Source of the DNA: Paralvinella palmiformis
Taxonomy: Eukaryota > Annelida > Polychaeta > Terebellida > Alvinellidae
Direction of reading: 5' to 3'
Length of the DNA stretch: 64,000 bases
Assembly: GCA_025642065.1 (NCBI GenBank)
Contig: JAODUP010000011.1
Span: 412,501 to 476,500, forward strand
The translations under genes and the position numbers were made by a program. The notes under the pieces were generated by a model. The model was not told where the DNA came from, did not search any database, and saw only the letters and a program-made list of their open reading frames with translations. Positions 1-13,297 of this stretch are shown one piece after another. Each line of letters begins with the position of its first letter. The first letter of the stretch is position 1.

Positions 1-630
1 ATTATTCGTATGCAATATCTTCTAAATATTGGAAGATAAGATAGAGATATCTAATATTCAAACCTATGTACCAGTATTTTATACTTTTATGGTATTTATG
101 AAGAATTCCACATGTAATATTGTCTATTTTACTTAATACGGATGTTTTTAAATCAAGGATAAACTAATATTATTATTAACAGATAAAATCTGTAGCATAT
201 AAGCTGTAGGCTATAATCTATTGACATATGATACCCAAATGGTGCTACTGAAGTTGAGTTAAACATGAGAGCTGCACTTCAGAGATTCACAATGAGGTGG
301 ATGAGGGAGAAGAACTTTAAGTAAAATGGTGACAAAACAGAAATTGTGTGGCTTTCACCACAACTCAACCTCTGAAAGATCCACATTGAGAAGGATCAGG
401 TTAATTATATTGGTTTTAGTCCTGGCTCCACTATTTGTAACCTTGAAAATACATATGATGGGCACATATCTATTTTCGCAGTATATGCTAAACAGCATGA
501 TATCACCTTGATAACATTCTTTCCATCTGTAGAATATTGACACGTGATTCCCATATATCATCGGTTCATGCCTTTATATCATCTATTTTGTGGATTATTG
601 TACTTTCTCTGGCTTATCCCAATCATTGTT
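1..630. other. No gene seen
   Basis: AT-rich sequence. The short open frames here overlap on both strands, have no recognisable motif and look like chance. No splice-bounded exon was found. Confidence 0.5.
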
Positions 631-635
631 GCTCA

Positions 636-707
636 AGCTTCTAATGGTCCACGGCCCATTTACCCTACCTTGTGCACAAAAGTGGCCGTAAAACATCAAT
701 CATCATC
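636..707 (+). mobile_element. SINE family A, 3' tail fragment
   Basis: Matches the tail of the tRNA-derived SINE seen at 12381, 25262, 33238 and 60450: the 'cccatttaccctacc' block, then the 'gtgcacaaaagtggccgt' block and a CATCAAT/ATC-type end. The tRNA-like head is absent, so the copy is 5' truncated. Confidence 0.65.
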
Positions 708-793
708 ACCAAAGGGTCCAAGAAGACGACTGCTTGATTTATTAGTGGATTAAAACATCACAATCACATCACTTCTACATCAGTTTAAAATTT

Positions 794-840
794 AATAATA
801 ATAATAATAATAATAATATTTACAAAGCGCCAGTAATTAA
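794..840 (-). mobile_element. LINE 3' tail remnant with (AAT)n
   Basis: An (AAT)n run next to 'tttacaaagcgc'. On the minus strand this reads as a GCGCTTTGTAAA-type LINE 3' end with a TTA repeat tail, similar to the end of the LINE near 3050. No coding body remains. Confidence 0.4.
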
Positions 841-1134
841 ACCGTTCAAAGAATGATTAGATTAATGTAAAATGAAAGATAAAATGGATTTAAAAAACAG
901 TAAAATAAAGATGATAAAATAACAAAAGAAGTTGACTATGATAAAAGGACTATAGATTGTATGTAATTTTAAAAACACCAGTCTTGATATGAAATGATTT
1001 TATAATCCTTATTACTTCAGAGGGATTATTTTAGATAAGTCAGCTTGGTACCCAAAAGTTATGTCATCAACATTTTACAATCTGGATTATGGTACAAGCA
1101 AGGAGAGTTGGAATGCTACTGAAATGTATATGAA

Positions 1135-1135
<1 letters not shown>

Positions 1136-1176
<41 letters not shown>

Positions 1177-1187
1177 TATCATTATCA

Positions 1188-1232
<45 letters not shown>
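1136..1232. repeat. (AAT)n followed by inverted (ATT)n
   Basis: A run of AAT trinucleotides, a short spacer and a run of ATT. The two arms are complementary and could fold into one hairpin. May be two LINE tails abutting head to head. Confidence 0.85.
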
Positions 1233-1233
<1 letters not shown>

Positions 1234-1494
1234 GTTCTAGACCCGAAGAAGTGGTACAACCAGCAAACCTCCTCCTATTTGATAAATGATGCCATATTCT
1301 GCGATCCTGTTACATACTTCAAACAACTTTAATTATCATTCACTAAATTACTAAGAAGCAAATTTAATGATGAATTAAGCAATTAAGGCTACTAAAAACT
1401 TTCATCTTTTAATATTATACATATGATTTAAGTTCATCTATAGACACAAACATATCAATGATTGCAGAAGGTTTCACTTGAATCTGTTATAGAA

Positions 1495-2350
1495 CATGAA
1501 ATAAAACTAAACTGAACATTGATTTATCTGCAGTTTTTGATGTAATCAATTATCCGATATTACTAAGGCGTTTAGAAGTTTTCTTTGGTATCAAGGAAAA
1601 GCCCTGAACTTGGGTAAAGTGATACCTCACCGACAGAACTCAATGTGTTTCAGTCGCGTAAAAAAACATCACCAGCTGTACGTCTTCATTTTTGTCTACC
1701 ACCGGGATCCATTTTAGGACCACAAAATTACTGTATGTATATTAGACCAGTTGGTGAAATTATTAAGTGGCTTAACATTAAATATCATTGTTATGCCGAT
1801 GATACTCAAGTCTACGTGGCTTTGAAACCACCTTACCAATGGGATGATATTTCATATTCAGTTGAATCTTGTATTGTAGACATAAGAATTTGGATGAACA
1901 GCCACATGTTGAAATTAAATAAGGGCTATATCGGATTAGTTTTTCTTATCCAAGCAACAAGTAAAGAAAACTGAGAATCTTAAGGTAGGATCCAGATATA
2001 TATATTCTTCCATGTCTGTGAGAAATCTACAGCTCATATTGTATAATACTCTAGAAATGTAGAAACAAGTGGATTATATATGTAAGTCCTGTTATTATCA
2101 AATTATAAACATGGCTTATTTGAAAGTACATAGACAATACGACATCCACTAATTTAGTCTAAGCCATCATTATTTGATGACTGGACAATGGCAATGCATT
2201 GTTATATAATATACCCTCTTTCTGACAAACGGCCTATAGCGAGTGCAGAACTGTGTTGCAGCTCTGGTGAAATGCCCTCGCAAAAAGGGAACATTTAACA
2301 CCAGTTTTGTTCCGGTTGCACTAGCATCTTGTGGGTTTCAGATCACTCCA
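1495..2350 (+). pseudogene. Degraded non-LTR retrotransposon reverse transcriptase (L2/CR1-like)
   Basis: Fragment of a LINE reverse transcriptase, in several frames. The best open piece (1645-1974, 109 residues) has the GSILGP block and an intact YADDTQ catalytic motif, followed by the LIWMNSHMLKLN-like thumb region. Upstream, shifted frames keep a degraded 'D-sAVFDvID' motif A near 1530. Downstream, near 2190-2300, are pieces like 'LDNGNALLYN' and 'VQNCVAALVK', which match the C-terminal part of such proteins. The endonuclease is absent (5' truncation). Stops and frameshifts make it dead. Clade is by resemblance only. Confidence 0.8.
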
Positions 2351-3095
2351 ATTGACAGAATGACGTAGGTTACTAAACTGTGAAAAGGATTAAAACAAAT
2401 TTGAACAATAACAGTGCTTCTACATTTGAGACTTTCACTTTCAAAAACATTTCTGATCTGAACTAAATTAAAGTGTACTCTGGTGGAGAAACTCTAGTCT
2501 CTGATCCATAAGTGGTGACAATAGTCGTTTAGTATTCTATGGCTAACGTTGAAATCTATTACTATCCTTAACATATCAGCAAAAAATGAAAACTATTTGA
2601 CAATATACAACCTTAACTAACTCCTACATGTATCTTTGCCTTTTAAAATCTCAAGATTCAATGAGAAATGAGTTGAACAGCTGACTAACAACCATTTTAT
2701 TTGATAAATATAAAATACGTTTTCTTATATTATTTTTTCGTTACTCTTATTCCAAAACAAGACCCTGTTTCATACATTAAGCGTACTGAGTGCAGCAATA
2801 ACACCGTATCTAAATGAACTCCTTTAAAAGAATAGATGTATATCAGTGAAACTGCTACGATCTGAGTCCTGTGAACGTTTGAACCTGATAGGACGTGATG
2901 GCTATGTGTTTGAGTAACGCTTTGAGCCTATAATGGCAGCATGCGTTTTATGACCCCATGGGAGTTGAGATGTATGCTGGATTGGAACAGGTCTGATTCA
3001 GGGAAAATAATACTGCAAAGCGCCTTACAATAGCTATCTAGCTGGATAAGACGCTATGTAAACATCACATATTATTATTGTTATTAACAGGGAGT
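2351..3095 (+). mobile_element. Probable 3' part and tail of the preceding LINE
   Basis: No clear protein match. Near 2940-3085 the sequence has a GACCCC/GGCGC-rich stretch, 'aagacgctatgtaaac', and a short ATT repeat, a typical LINE 3' end. Continuity with the upstream reverse transcriptase is inferred from order and strand. Confidence 0.4.
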
Positions 3096-3239
3096 TACAA
3101 TAGTTTATACGAGATGTAACGAAAACAAGTACTACAGTTAGAATTATTTCTTGTGACAAGAATGCTTTTAAACAGTGAATGCTCTTAAGATGGTAGTAGA
3201 CAGCTCGACATACTGATATTCATACATGTTAATACATTT

Positions 3240-5000
3240 GTCAAAAATAACCTTAGAATGTTTTACTGGCCCATTAGGGGTATTGAAGATGCAACATTTG
3301 TGATGCTGGTGTTTTTAGGGATTTAACACAATGTGGTGATAAAGATTTTGAGTCCCGCATAGCTGAATATCAGCAATACAATGTTATGTATTATTCAAGG
3401 AAGAGGATAAATTTAATTCATTGTCTGGATCAAGTGATATATACAGCTGTGTGTCATCAGTATACAAGTGATATGTAACGCCATATTACTGCGCAGTGAT
3501 CCCAAGAGGACGGGTATATATTGTGAAAACCAGAAAACCAAGAACTGAATCTTTTGGTAGACCAGATAACAACAACTGAACATCAAATATAATACCATGA
3601 ACAGACACTGTCTGTGAGAGTTGTTCCAGATAGGATCGTAACCATTCCATTACTTTATTTGACAGATCAAACCTGTCTTTCAAGCTGGAGAAAAGTACAT
3701 TATGGTCAACTGTATCAAATTGGGCAGAGATGTCCCGAAGAATAAGTAATTCTGGCTTACCTTGATTAATTGACACAGGTCTGTAATTGTTTAGAATATT
3801 ATAGAGATAAGTATTTCTTAACTATCTTTCTAATTGGACTTATCAGAACATCCAAACACATTGTCACAAGCCATGTTGGCATAGGGTCAACTGCACAGAA
3901 AGCATTAGATGACCTTTCAGCAACGGTCTGATATCAGTCTTTGTAAAAGGCTCAAATGTTTCCATCTTGGACATGCAGAACTCTTCTACCAATGGATTAC
4001 CCTGTGATAAGGCGCTGGAAAGGAAGCCATTAGGTATATTTAATATCTTTTGATAGAAGAAGTTATTAAAACAATGGGTTATATCTTTATCTGAGTTTAT
4101 GATATTTGGAAGGACAGTTTGACCGTTATGTAGTACTTTATTCACATCAATGAAAATAGTCCTTTGATTTCCCTTGGAGGCTTTGATTTTGTTAATTGTA
4201 ATATTCTGATTTGGTAGAGGCAATGATATTTTTAACCTGAACATTTCATAACGAATACACAAACCGGTCCTGATCCACAGCCGTTCACAATACATTCTGT
4301 GTCTCTTTGCAGCTTGTATGTCCTTATTGTACCATGGAAGCAGTGGTCTTCTTGGCATTTCCTTTGTCCTTAAAGATGCATGCTCATCTACAAGGTCCCC
4401 CAATGTACTATTATAGAGATCCACCAGCTGATCAATATCAATACAAGAGAAGAGATCCGCAGATCAGAAAGAAAACCATCCTTGTCAATCAACTTATATT
4501 ACCTGTGTGAAATCACTTTAGCTCAAACAGATTGTTTCTTTAGAGATACATCAATGTTAATAAGAAAATGATCAGACACAGATTGTCATAATCACCGGAA
4601 ATGACGAGACCTAAGAGGTGGCCATGTCTGTGTGTTCTTTCATGCACATGCTGTCTGAGATTGGCTGATCTAAGAATGTCATCCAGTTGTTTGGTATCTG
4701 CATTCCTCCGGCAATCCCAATGTATTTTGAAATCACCTAAGATCAACAGATGGCCACTGTTGGTAGAAAGAGAGTCAACACAAATTCCGAATATTTCTTG
4801 AATAAATTTAAAGCTTCAGGCCATATTTCTCAGTTGTGTGTAATCTGTAGATAATGGCAATACGAACACTTATCCCCCCAGATATAAAAGTCAGTGGGTA
4901 ATTTTCAAAAGATTTAGTACAGACCGACTGACTATTTATTAGACTAATACTTCCATTTTGTACAACTGTGCCATTAGATGGTGTTATTGGCACAGTGATC
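3240..5000 (-). pseudogene. Degraded non-LTR retrotransposon with endonuclease and reverse transcriptase (L2/CR1-like)
   Basis: Read from high to low coordinate. Near 4990-4820 is the start of an apurinic endonuclease domain ('ISVRIAIIYRLH'). At 4746-4600 comes 'LILGDFKIHWDC' with the GDFN-type core and the downstream 'LRQHVHERTHRHGH' segment. At 4424-3864 lies a linker with 'LPWYNKDIQAAKRHR' and the fingers region. At 3776-3486 is motif A ('LRDISAQFDTVDH') and the 'GLPKDSVLGF' block. In another frame at about 3460-3400 is YTDDTQLY, so both catalytic aspartates remain although the usual alanine is threonine. Many stops and frameshifts; not active. It abuts the unrelated ORF family at 5000-6460. 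Confidence 0.85.
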
Positions 5001-6460
5001 AACTTACTTGCATCAGAATCCATCTGCTTTGGATGCTTTCCACTATACCAGTATGCACCTTGCATATCCTGTTGATCCATTCAGTTGCCTCATTAGCAGG
5101 GACTTTTGGTCCTCTTCACTACAAAATGTCCATCAAGAAACTATGCATGGACCTTTAATGGTGCTGTCTTCATGTCTGCAAGGTAAACTGGTCTCCATCG
5201 TGCACAGTTTGTGTGGTTACATATTGTGAACCAGCGAAGGATAGCAGTGAATGCTTCTAGGTGTAGAATTCAGTTGCCATCCCAGCTCTGATGAAGTTCT
5301 GCAGGATCTCAACCATGCTCATATAAGTCGACTACAACTTGAAGTTTGGATTGTCAGACTACGCTTGGTCAAACTCTTCAATGAGGGACTCCTCACTACG
5401 AAGTGCATCTGACAGCTGGTCGATTACAGTGCAGAGTTTTGCTCTATGGTCGGCGTTGTTGTGCTTCTTCAACACCTGAGCCAGACTTTGGGTGAACTCT
5501 TCAACTGCCACATCATTCCCATGGCGATGTTCAGCTAGCCATGACTTGAACAGTAGCCACTTGAGGTGCCAGAGAACTTCGTATGTAAGTTGGTGTCCTC
5601 TGACAGCACGGTAGTAGGCTTTGCCATCCAACGTGGTCTGGTTGGTGTTGGCTGTATATACACCTACCTCAGTCCATACATCATCCAGTCATGCACTCTC
5701 CGTGTGTTGGCCAAAATGATTTTGAGGCAGCTAAAGCAGATGTGGAGTCCCTGAGGGAGAAAAATGACACTTTCAAACTTGATTAGTCAGCAGTAATGAT
5801 TGTGTGCGTCTGGCCCATGAGGTGTAAAATGGCCTTAAAAAGTGATAGATCACTGTGGTGAGATTATCATTCTCATCTGGTGGTGCCTAAAGAATGGGCA
5901 ACATCCCAGCAGTTGTTACAGGAGATCAATGACACTGGTGGCTTCGTTCATTGCTCTCCAGGAAGGAACTGACTTATCCTCTTCATATAAACGCGAAAAC
6001 AACACAGGCCACATATTTGGCACGTGCTTTCTGTCTTTTGTCACCACTGTTGATAAACCACTCGGCTTCAACGCAGGGTAGTGGTCTCTGTTCAGAACAG
6101 CTGGGTCAAATTGTTGGAATGCCTGTAAGGCATCTGCCTTGATTACTCTGTGTACCCGTATGGTTTTGCGTGCAACATAACGCTCTTCTGGAGCCGGTCT
6201 TCTCATATGTGTGCAATAGAAGATGTTCTTTCCTTCCGGGGTTGCTAGCAGAAGTCTATGTTATTCACAAGAACAGTGCATCATTCGTTCTCTGACCAAG
6301 GTATTTGGGACATAGATATTGCCATTCTCAACAAATCTGTCAAGAATATTCTGTGCTATGGATGTGTCGATTCTGCGCACAGTATCGATGCCAATTGTGT
6401 GGTTGGCTGCATGAAATAATTCTAAAAGATCTTCAGAACGAGTAGCTTAGTGGAGGGCAA
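5000..6460 (-). pseudogene. Broken coding region of an unrecognised, probably repetitive protein family
   Basis: Two good open pieces on the minus strand, 5916-6206 (96 residues) and 5359-5631 (90 residues), are joined by stretches that continue the protein in other frames. A piece reading 'NILDRFVENGNIYVPN' lies upstream near 6340, and further pieces lie below 5340 down to about 5000. The composition is coding-like: 'FQQFDPAVLNRDHYPALKPS', 'ALWHLKWLLFKSWLAEHR'-like text and an acidic 'LSDALRSEESLIEEFD'. No catalytic motif is visible. Its decay and its position between LINEs suggest a transposon-borne ORF, but a host retropseudogene is possible. I do not assign a function. Confidence 0.4.
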
Positions 6461-7124
6461 GACATAACCCAATATGCTTTGGTTGTTGTTTTACACCGGA
6501 TACACAGTGATATGAGCAATACAACACACAGTTTACTTCATACTTGGGTCTTCTTCTGTGATCCCATCCTCGACTAAAGTTATTCCTCCAAAGAACAACC
6601 TGAGAAGCAGATATAGGCTATTTGGAATCATCTGGTCAACGTGTGCTTGATCAAGTCCATGCCATGTGCTTGTGTGTCATGGTGTATCAAACAAGTCTAG
6701 TCAGACCCTCATATCCACATATACCATTTCTTGAAAGATGTTACCCTCTGCAAACAGATCTTCTGGATTGTGGTTAAAATGGCTAAAATTAAAGTAATAG
6801 TATACCGGATTTTGGATGGCATAAATGGCTTCAGCATGCTTGAAAACATACAAATAGACACAATAATTACTCAAATCAAATGATTACATGCAAAGTTATG
6901 TAAAAAAGTACAAAAAGCCGCCATCTTAGATTTTCAGATGTTCATTTATTTAGATTTGACGAATGACAATTTGTGCTAATTATAATGCTTCTGTTGTAGT
7001 CATAAACTACTTAGACAAATAAAGTTCTGAATTTTTTTTACTTTGGTAACCTTTATGACCTTTACAATGACTTTGAAACCTAAAAGTGATAATGACAGCC
7101 ACCCACATTTTTTGGTCATCTTAT
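6461..7124. other. No gene seen
   Basis: AT-rich intergenic sequence between the decayed ORF and the next LINE. No exon, SINE or terminal repeat could be supported. Confidence 0.5.
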
Positions 7125-9208
7125 AAATGATTGATTTCACATGGATATCTGATATGAAAAACACGTGGTCAGTACTAAAACAAGCAATAGGTAAACAAGA
7201 CGACAAATCTAACTGGCCACAGACTTTCAAAATAGACAACAAATATATTTCAGGTGAAACTGAAATCACAAATAGCTTTAATAAGTATTTTTCAAAAATT
7301 AGTAAAACCACCTCTAAAATGTCCCCAAAACGTCCAAAAAAGTTAATGCCTATTTGAAAACACCTCAAATAAACAGCACATTTTTGGAAACTATAGAACC
7401 ATATCAAGACCTCGAAATCACAAACAAATTAAAACCTAAGCTTAGTACAGGTCATGATGAAATATCCTCCAAACTACTCCATGAATCTATTGAATACATT
7501 AAATATCCATTGACACACATTATAAGTAGATCAATAATTACCGGTATTGTTCCCAATAGCTGAAAATAGCTAAGGTAATTCCAATACACAAATCAGCTGA
7601 TCCCACTGAATTAAAAAACTATAGAACCATCAGCCTTATCACAGCTTTTTCGAAAATATTTGAAAGGATAATTATAACAAAGTAATGAGCTTCCTTAATA
7701 GTAATAATATTCTTTAGAAACATCAGTATGGTTTTCGTGAGAAACACTCAACAATTCACCCAATTATACATTTATTAAATCATTAGCTAATAATTCGATT
7801 CCTAAGCAAGTTACCGTATCTATTTTCTGCGACCTCTCAAAAGCATTTGGTGTTATAAAGACAGACACGTTATTAAATTAATTAAATTACTATGGTATTA
7901 GGGGAATCGCCAACAAATGATTTGCCAGTTATCTTGTGAATAGGAAACAATATGTTCAAATCGGTAAAATGAAGTCAGATATTGAATTCATGAACTGTGG
8001 GGTACCATAAGGATCTATCCTAGGTCCTTTGCTATACCTAATATATGTTAATGATATATCAAAATCCACAAATGCACATATATTATCTTTTGCAGACGAC
8101 ACTTCTTTAGTCATTAGTGATCCTGATATTTCCACCTTATATCAAAGAACAAATGTAGAAATGAATAACTTATTTGAATGGTTTTGTGCAAATGGTCTCT
8201 CTGTAAATAAAAACAAAACAAAATATATGGTTTTCAAAGATGGTACCAAAAAATTTTGATTTTAGCATCTTGGACATTTCAGTTGGTGGTACTCATTTAG
8301 AGCAAATTGGTTCTCAATTCCAAGAGAAAACCACCAAATTTCTTGGTGTCTTTCTGGACGAGACTCTTTCATGGAAATATCATTTGAATTACGTGAAAAA
8401 TAAGATTTCTCGGGCCTTATATGACATAAAACAAGTAAAGAAATTCCTACCAAACAATAGTCTGAAACCTTTATACCTGGCTCTCATACAACCAATTTGG
8501 GGGAACACCAATTCACCAGTCCTTCAGAAAACTGTATCTTTGCAGAAAAGAGCTATTCGTATTATTAATAATGCGGGTTATAACAATCATACCGATCCTT
8601 TATTCAAAAACTGTGAAATCTTAAAATTAAATGACATGTGTCAATACCAAGTATGTTTGTTCATGGACGATTTTATTAGCAAGAGACTTCCTATATCCTT
8701 CGATGGCCTATTCCGTCTAAATTCTGATGTACAGGAAAATCGCGTGACAAGGCAATCTAGTCATATGAATGTACCTCGATGTAACTCTGCACTATCCAGT
8801 AAGTTGCCGTTGGTCAATTTTCCCATTATATGGAACAATTGGAATAAGTATCCTTTCCACTTGTAATTCAAGATAAAAATTTAAAAAAAAATGAAAAGTT
8901 ACATTTTAGCTTCTTACTCAGCATCTGTAAAATGCAACAACCCTTATTGTTCTCAATGCACAAATGTCTAGGTAATTATATGATTCCTTGGTACCTGGTC
9001 CACATACTTCCAATACACACACGACCATACTTGCAAATACACAAACGGCGTTTTATTGAGCTGACTATAATTATTAGCTATGATTGTTCGGGACCAATGG
9101 GAAGACAGCTTCGGCTACATTGCTCACCCAATTTCTTTATATGTAATATACTTGTAAAATTGCATTATGTATACGTTATTTGATATTAAAAATAAATACT
9201 ACTACTAC
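7125..9208 (+). pseudogene. Near full-length reverse transcriptase region of a jockey-superfamily LINE with 3' tail
   Basis: Starts in the linker before the reverse transcriptase ('FTWISDMKNTWSVLKQAIG'). It continues with 'TGHDEISSKLL' (7450s), motif A 'IFCDLSKAFGV' (7830s), 'GSILGPLLYLIYVNDI' and an intact FADDTSL box (8090-8110), then the thumb and a long C-terminal region (8240-8866). A small open piece at 8891-8971 ends in a cysteine cluster, C-x4-C-x2-C, usual for the C-terminus of these proteins. Several stops and shifts, and a short deletion near 8500, break it. The 3' untranslated part ends in 'aaaaataaatactactact', a trinucleotide tail. The 5' endonuclease is missing. Confidence 0.85.
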
Positions 9209-9388
9209 TGTTGTAGTATTTGGTACTATATAAAACAATGTTTGACTCCTTCACTTCGTTTATTCCAAACTTCAGGCTTACATATTCTTGCAAGAGCCAG
9301 TTTGCGGATGGCACACGTCCAGCACATGGAATGTCGTACAAAGCAAGGGTGTGTCCATTAACAGTAATGACAGTAGCATATTACCACA
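9209..9388 (-). mobile_element. Solo LTR of the Gypsy element found at 38144-40875
   Basis: 180 bp, the same length as the upstream LTR at 40696-40875 and nearly the same sequence, with TG...CA ends in the minus orientation. It carries the AATAAA-containing 'ggaataaacgaagtga' block and the TTTTATATAGT block. It sits inside the ACT-repeat tail of the preceding LINE. The 5-bp flanks are actac and acaac, so a target duplication is only approximate. Open frames across it are by chance. Confidence 0.85.
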
Positions 9389-9399
9389 ACAACAACTAC

Positions 9400-12380
9400 T
9401 ACTACTACTAAGGTAGAATCTATATTGTTGTCCTCTTATTTAGTCTGACTAAAATAACCTATTAATTCATACAATGCTGCTTGGTGGATTTATACTCCTG
9501 GAGTCGTTTGTTACTCCGGCAGGCATCTACATGGGTATTAAGCTGCGGACAGAGCCTATTCCCATATTATGAGTAATTAGGTTACACTGATATAAGAAAA
9601 TTGTTGAATGTATAGCTATTATAATCCCGACGTGTCATTCGCAGTATAGGAGATCTGCCTGAAATCTGCTGTTCTCGATCATGGTCAAGTGGATAGGCGC
9701 TTTAATTTATATCCCACTACACCTAACTGCATATACTTAGGACGCTAAATTAGGCGTGAATGAACATTCAATTAGTGATGAACGGAAACGTATGAGGATT
9801 AGATGTTAGGCTTGAGTAAATCATAGTATTTACTCGGGTTTGAGACTATATTTCGTTCTAGTCCAGTAATAATCCATTGTGCAGTATTGCTACTTTGTTT
9901 TTATTTTAGCTAAATCACTTCAGTGAGTCCATACTGAGTTAGTGTACATTCTCTTGTAGTGAACAAACTGTAATGTTTGTCAACACACTGAGGGTCTATA
10001 AAAAACACTTTCCTCTTAGTTTAGAGAAGAACTTCTACGCCAGGCTAATCGAACGTGTACCGATATATATGGTTCATATAGGTAGGATTTATTGAGTTAT
10101 TCGAACCCAGAATAAAGCTGAGGTCAGCATCTGAGGTGTCGAAATGTTTTATATACAGGTTTCTTTTGGACCACAGAAACTCAAAGTAATTATCATATGT
10201 ATGTAGCAATTCATTCATTGAACCACACGCACGTGTTGTTTGTTGCGAGCTGTGGTATCAAATGGTATGTTTTTACGTGCTTCCGCTTTTTGTACGTAGC
10301 CTGCATGTAGCCGCTTTCCTGTGGGTGTGACATATTTGTTGCGTACGAAAAACGAATTAGCTGGTTCCCACAGGCTGATGAGTAGACCAGACACATGCAT
10401 AGGTGTACGCATACATCTATCAATATGTTGAGGTATGGAACATTTTATATTTAGATTAATGTATGTATAGTTGTATTTATATTTATGGAGGTAGATCTCA
10501 AAGGTTGTTTAGATACGTTGATGCTCTGTGCCTGTTGCCTCTCTATATGTATCCTAAAACACATATTGCCCGTGCCAGACATCATATCTATTTCGATCCA
10601 GATTTCTTATTACACGCACGCACGCACATCGTGCCACAGTAATAACAGTCCATAATTTTGTCGAGGATTTTAAATTTATACTAAAGGTGTTACATTGCTT
10701 TAGGCGTATTATATTTTATTGTTAGCTTCATAATGGCTATTGTGATTGTTTTATGTTGTAAATTTAAAATGCCCGCAATAGGTACATTATATTACATAAT
10801 ATTATATTTATTGCTGATTTATTGGTTTTCCGTATAATTATTTCATCATACTATCTTAACTATAGTCTACTATCGTGGTACTGTATTATAAATAAATTTA
10901 AATGTCTAAATTTGTTAAAATCTAAGTTTATGTAAGCCTTGGAAATAATCGATATATGTTTAGACTAATAGAAATCAAACCATATTCCCAGAAAACCGTG
11001 ATATTCTTCGTAAAATTGTATTTTATATACGAGTACAATATTGTTCTTTAGCTATATTATACTGAAACGCTACCGCTACTCACATTTGAGTTAACATGTA
11101 ACTATGACTACGATCGTGATCTTGCAGTAATTCCCATACATGGAAAATTGTGTACATATTTATGTCAGATGCCAACCAGTTTAAAGTAATACCATGCTTC
11201 GATTAGTCTGCATTTGTGAGTTATTTAGAGTATTTACAATTATCTTTCACAAGTTTAGTTGATACCAATACAACATTTACATATTCATCGCCAATTAAAT
11301 ATGGCGCAGTAATATCGAAATATACGCGGGAATTACCTTTTGTCCAAGATGAGTTTGTCTTAACACTGCTGTCGAAACGTGAACAGATTTGTAGATTAAG
11401 AAAATATTGCGTGATGGTATTTTTTGCACGTTGCACAATAAACCGCCTAGAAAATGGGATGTCGCTATGATCAGTATATTACATTGTATTTATAGCAAGT
11501 TGTTTTAAGTGAGGATTCAAGATTAACATATCACGTGAACACCTGTCAGCTCTGTGCTCAATTTGAAGAAAAAAGTACCAGTCATTATCATATCTCTTGC
11601 CTTTGATGGTCCTGAATATTAGTTTGTCTAATTAACAGTATAAAAAAGGACTATCGCCATTAATATACCGTTATCGTGAACAGTGATAATTAACAACATC
11701 GATTTTAAAATCGTTGTGCCCGATTTATATTATGATGGCTAGTGAATAAAATGAACAACGAATATTCCGAATGGCCGATAGTGAAACATAATAGACAGTT
11801 TATAGTGAAGATAAGAGTTTGTGTTAACGTTTAATAAACATTATAGTATACACAAAATTTACCAAATCACTCTATAAAAGATACTTTCCTCAGATCAACT
11901 TCAAGTAACAAAAATGTTCATGTCAACATTGTTTTCCCAGCGATACTGATTCTTTGTGTAATTTGCCTTCTAGCACTTTTCCCGTAGGTTTCTTCTTCCC
12001 TTACCTAAATATTGTGTTCACGTAATTGTTAATGCATTAATATTAGTTAACATAATACATTATTAACGACAACCGAACTCTGTAATCTAGATCAATCAAC
12101 TGCTTTATATTAATTGATATACCTATGTAACAAAGACATTTAATATAACGCCTAAAACAATCTAATGGCCAATCAGGCGATATCTCCAACAAATAGTAAA
12201 CGACACGCCAATCAGATGATATCTGGACGAGACAGCAGACAAGTTAACTGGACAACATTAGTATCAGTTAGCAGACGACACACCGACCACACAATATGCT
12301 GATCTAACTCCAGACCTAGACTTCAATAATACGCTAATTGTTTTCTGGTACAGCTAAGGTTTGGCATGAATATGTAGATA
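9400..12380. other. Gene-less stretch
   Basis: About 3 kb of AT-rich sequence. The longest open frames (about 11216-11470 plus, 11221-11436 minus) overlap on opposite strands and show no motif. A short CACG repeat lies near 10615-10628. Nothing could be supported as a gene. Confidence 0.5.
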
Positions 12381-12570
12381 GATGATGATTGGCGTTTTAT
12401 GGCCACTTTTGTCCACACGGTAGGTTAAATGGACCAAGCGACCTCCAAAGGTAACGAAGTGAAGTCGAAGATGAAACACCCTTCAGATATGTTCACCCCG
12501 AGATTCGAACTCGGATGATAGTGATCTGTGATCTAACGCGGTACATGTTACGCAATGCAGTCACCCAGAA
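12381..12570 (-). mobile_element. SINE family A, tRNA-derived
   Basis: In the minus orientation a degraded tRNA-like head with a box B-like GTTCGAATCTC is followed by 'gaagggtgtttcatctt', the 'ggaggtcgcttggtccat' block and the AAAAGTGGCC tail. Same family as 25262, 33238, 34088, 47818 and 60348-60668. Confidence 0.8.
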
Positions 12571-13204
12571 TATATGGGTAGAAGCAAGTAATTGTTCTGT
12601 CCCAGGGTGTTACGTCTTTTGCCTGATTAAAGCTAAAACGCATTGTGGATAATAACCAAAATCACTGGGCAGGAATGCCCCCCCCCTCTCTCTCTCGTCT
12701 GACAAATTAAAATTGGATGATCTAACATGTGTGGGCTAGCATAGATTACTAATTCGTCATGAAATCGGTGTTCTGATAAGCGAATCGTTACGATCGTTGT
12801 ATATAATTGCTTTTAGTGAGGATTTGTTCGTGACAGATATCAAAATTAGGTCACAACTCGGGAACACCTCATCTATTGTGCAGATCTCTAAAGCGTCCGG
12901 GAACACTCTTCCAGTGTAAAGGGAGGGGTTGTTAAAATGTCAATAGAAATGAAAGTATTTTTGTAACTTTAAGAATGCCATGTCACACAATGTAAACGAC
13001 CTTTGCTAGAATCTGACCAAAAAGTACTATTGCTTTCTTGTCATAAGGTGCAATGGTCATAATGCACGATGAAGTTGTATGCTGTAGACACTCTGTGATA
13101 TAAGCGTGCATGTTTGTACACAGACTTGTGAGCAAATATGCACAGGGATATTTGCTTATTTAACCATTCTTCTGCTCGTATCGCTCCCTCTCTTTTATTC
13201 TATC
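12571..13204. other. No gene seen
   Basis: Intergenic sequence with short C and CT runs near 12679-12698. No exon or known repeat recognised. Confidence 0.5.
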
Positions 13205-13206
13205 CA

Positions 13207-13296
<90 letters not shown>
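13205..13296. repeat. Compound microsatellite (CACG)n(CA)n(TA)n
   Basis: Uninterrupted CACG, then CA, then TA repeats. Open frames across it encode only His-Thr and Ile-Tyr runs and are not genes. Confidence 0.95.

Positions 13297-13297
<1 letters not shown>

Noticed and set aside
9167..9411. Two plus-strand open frames
   Set aside because: They lie within the solo LTR, antisense to it.
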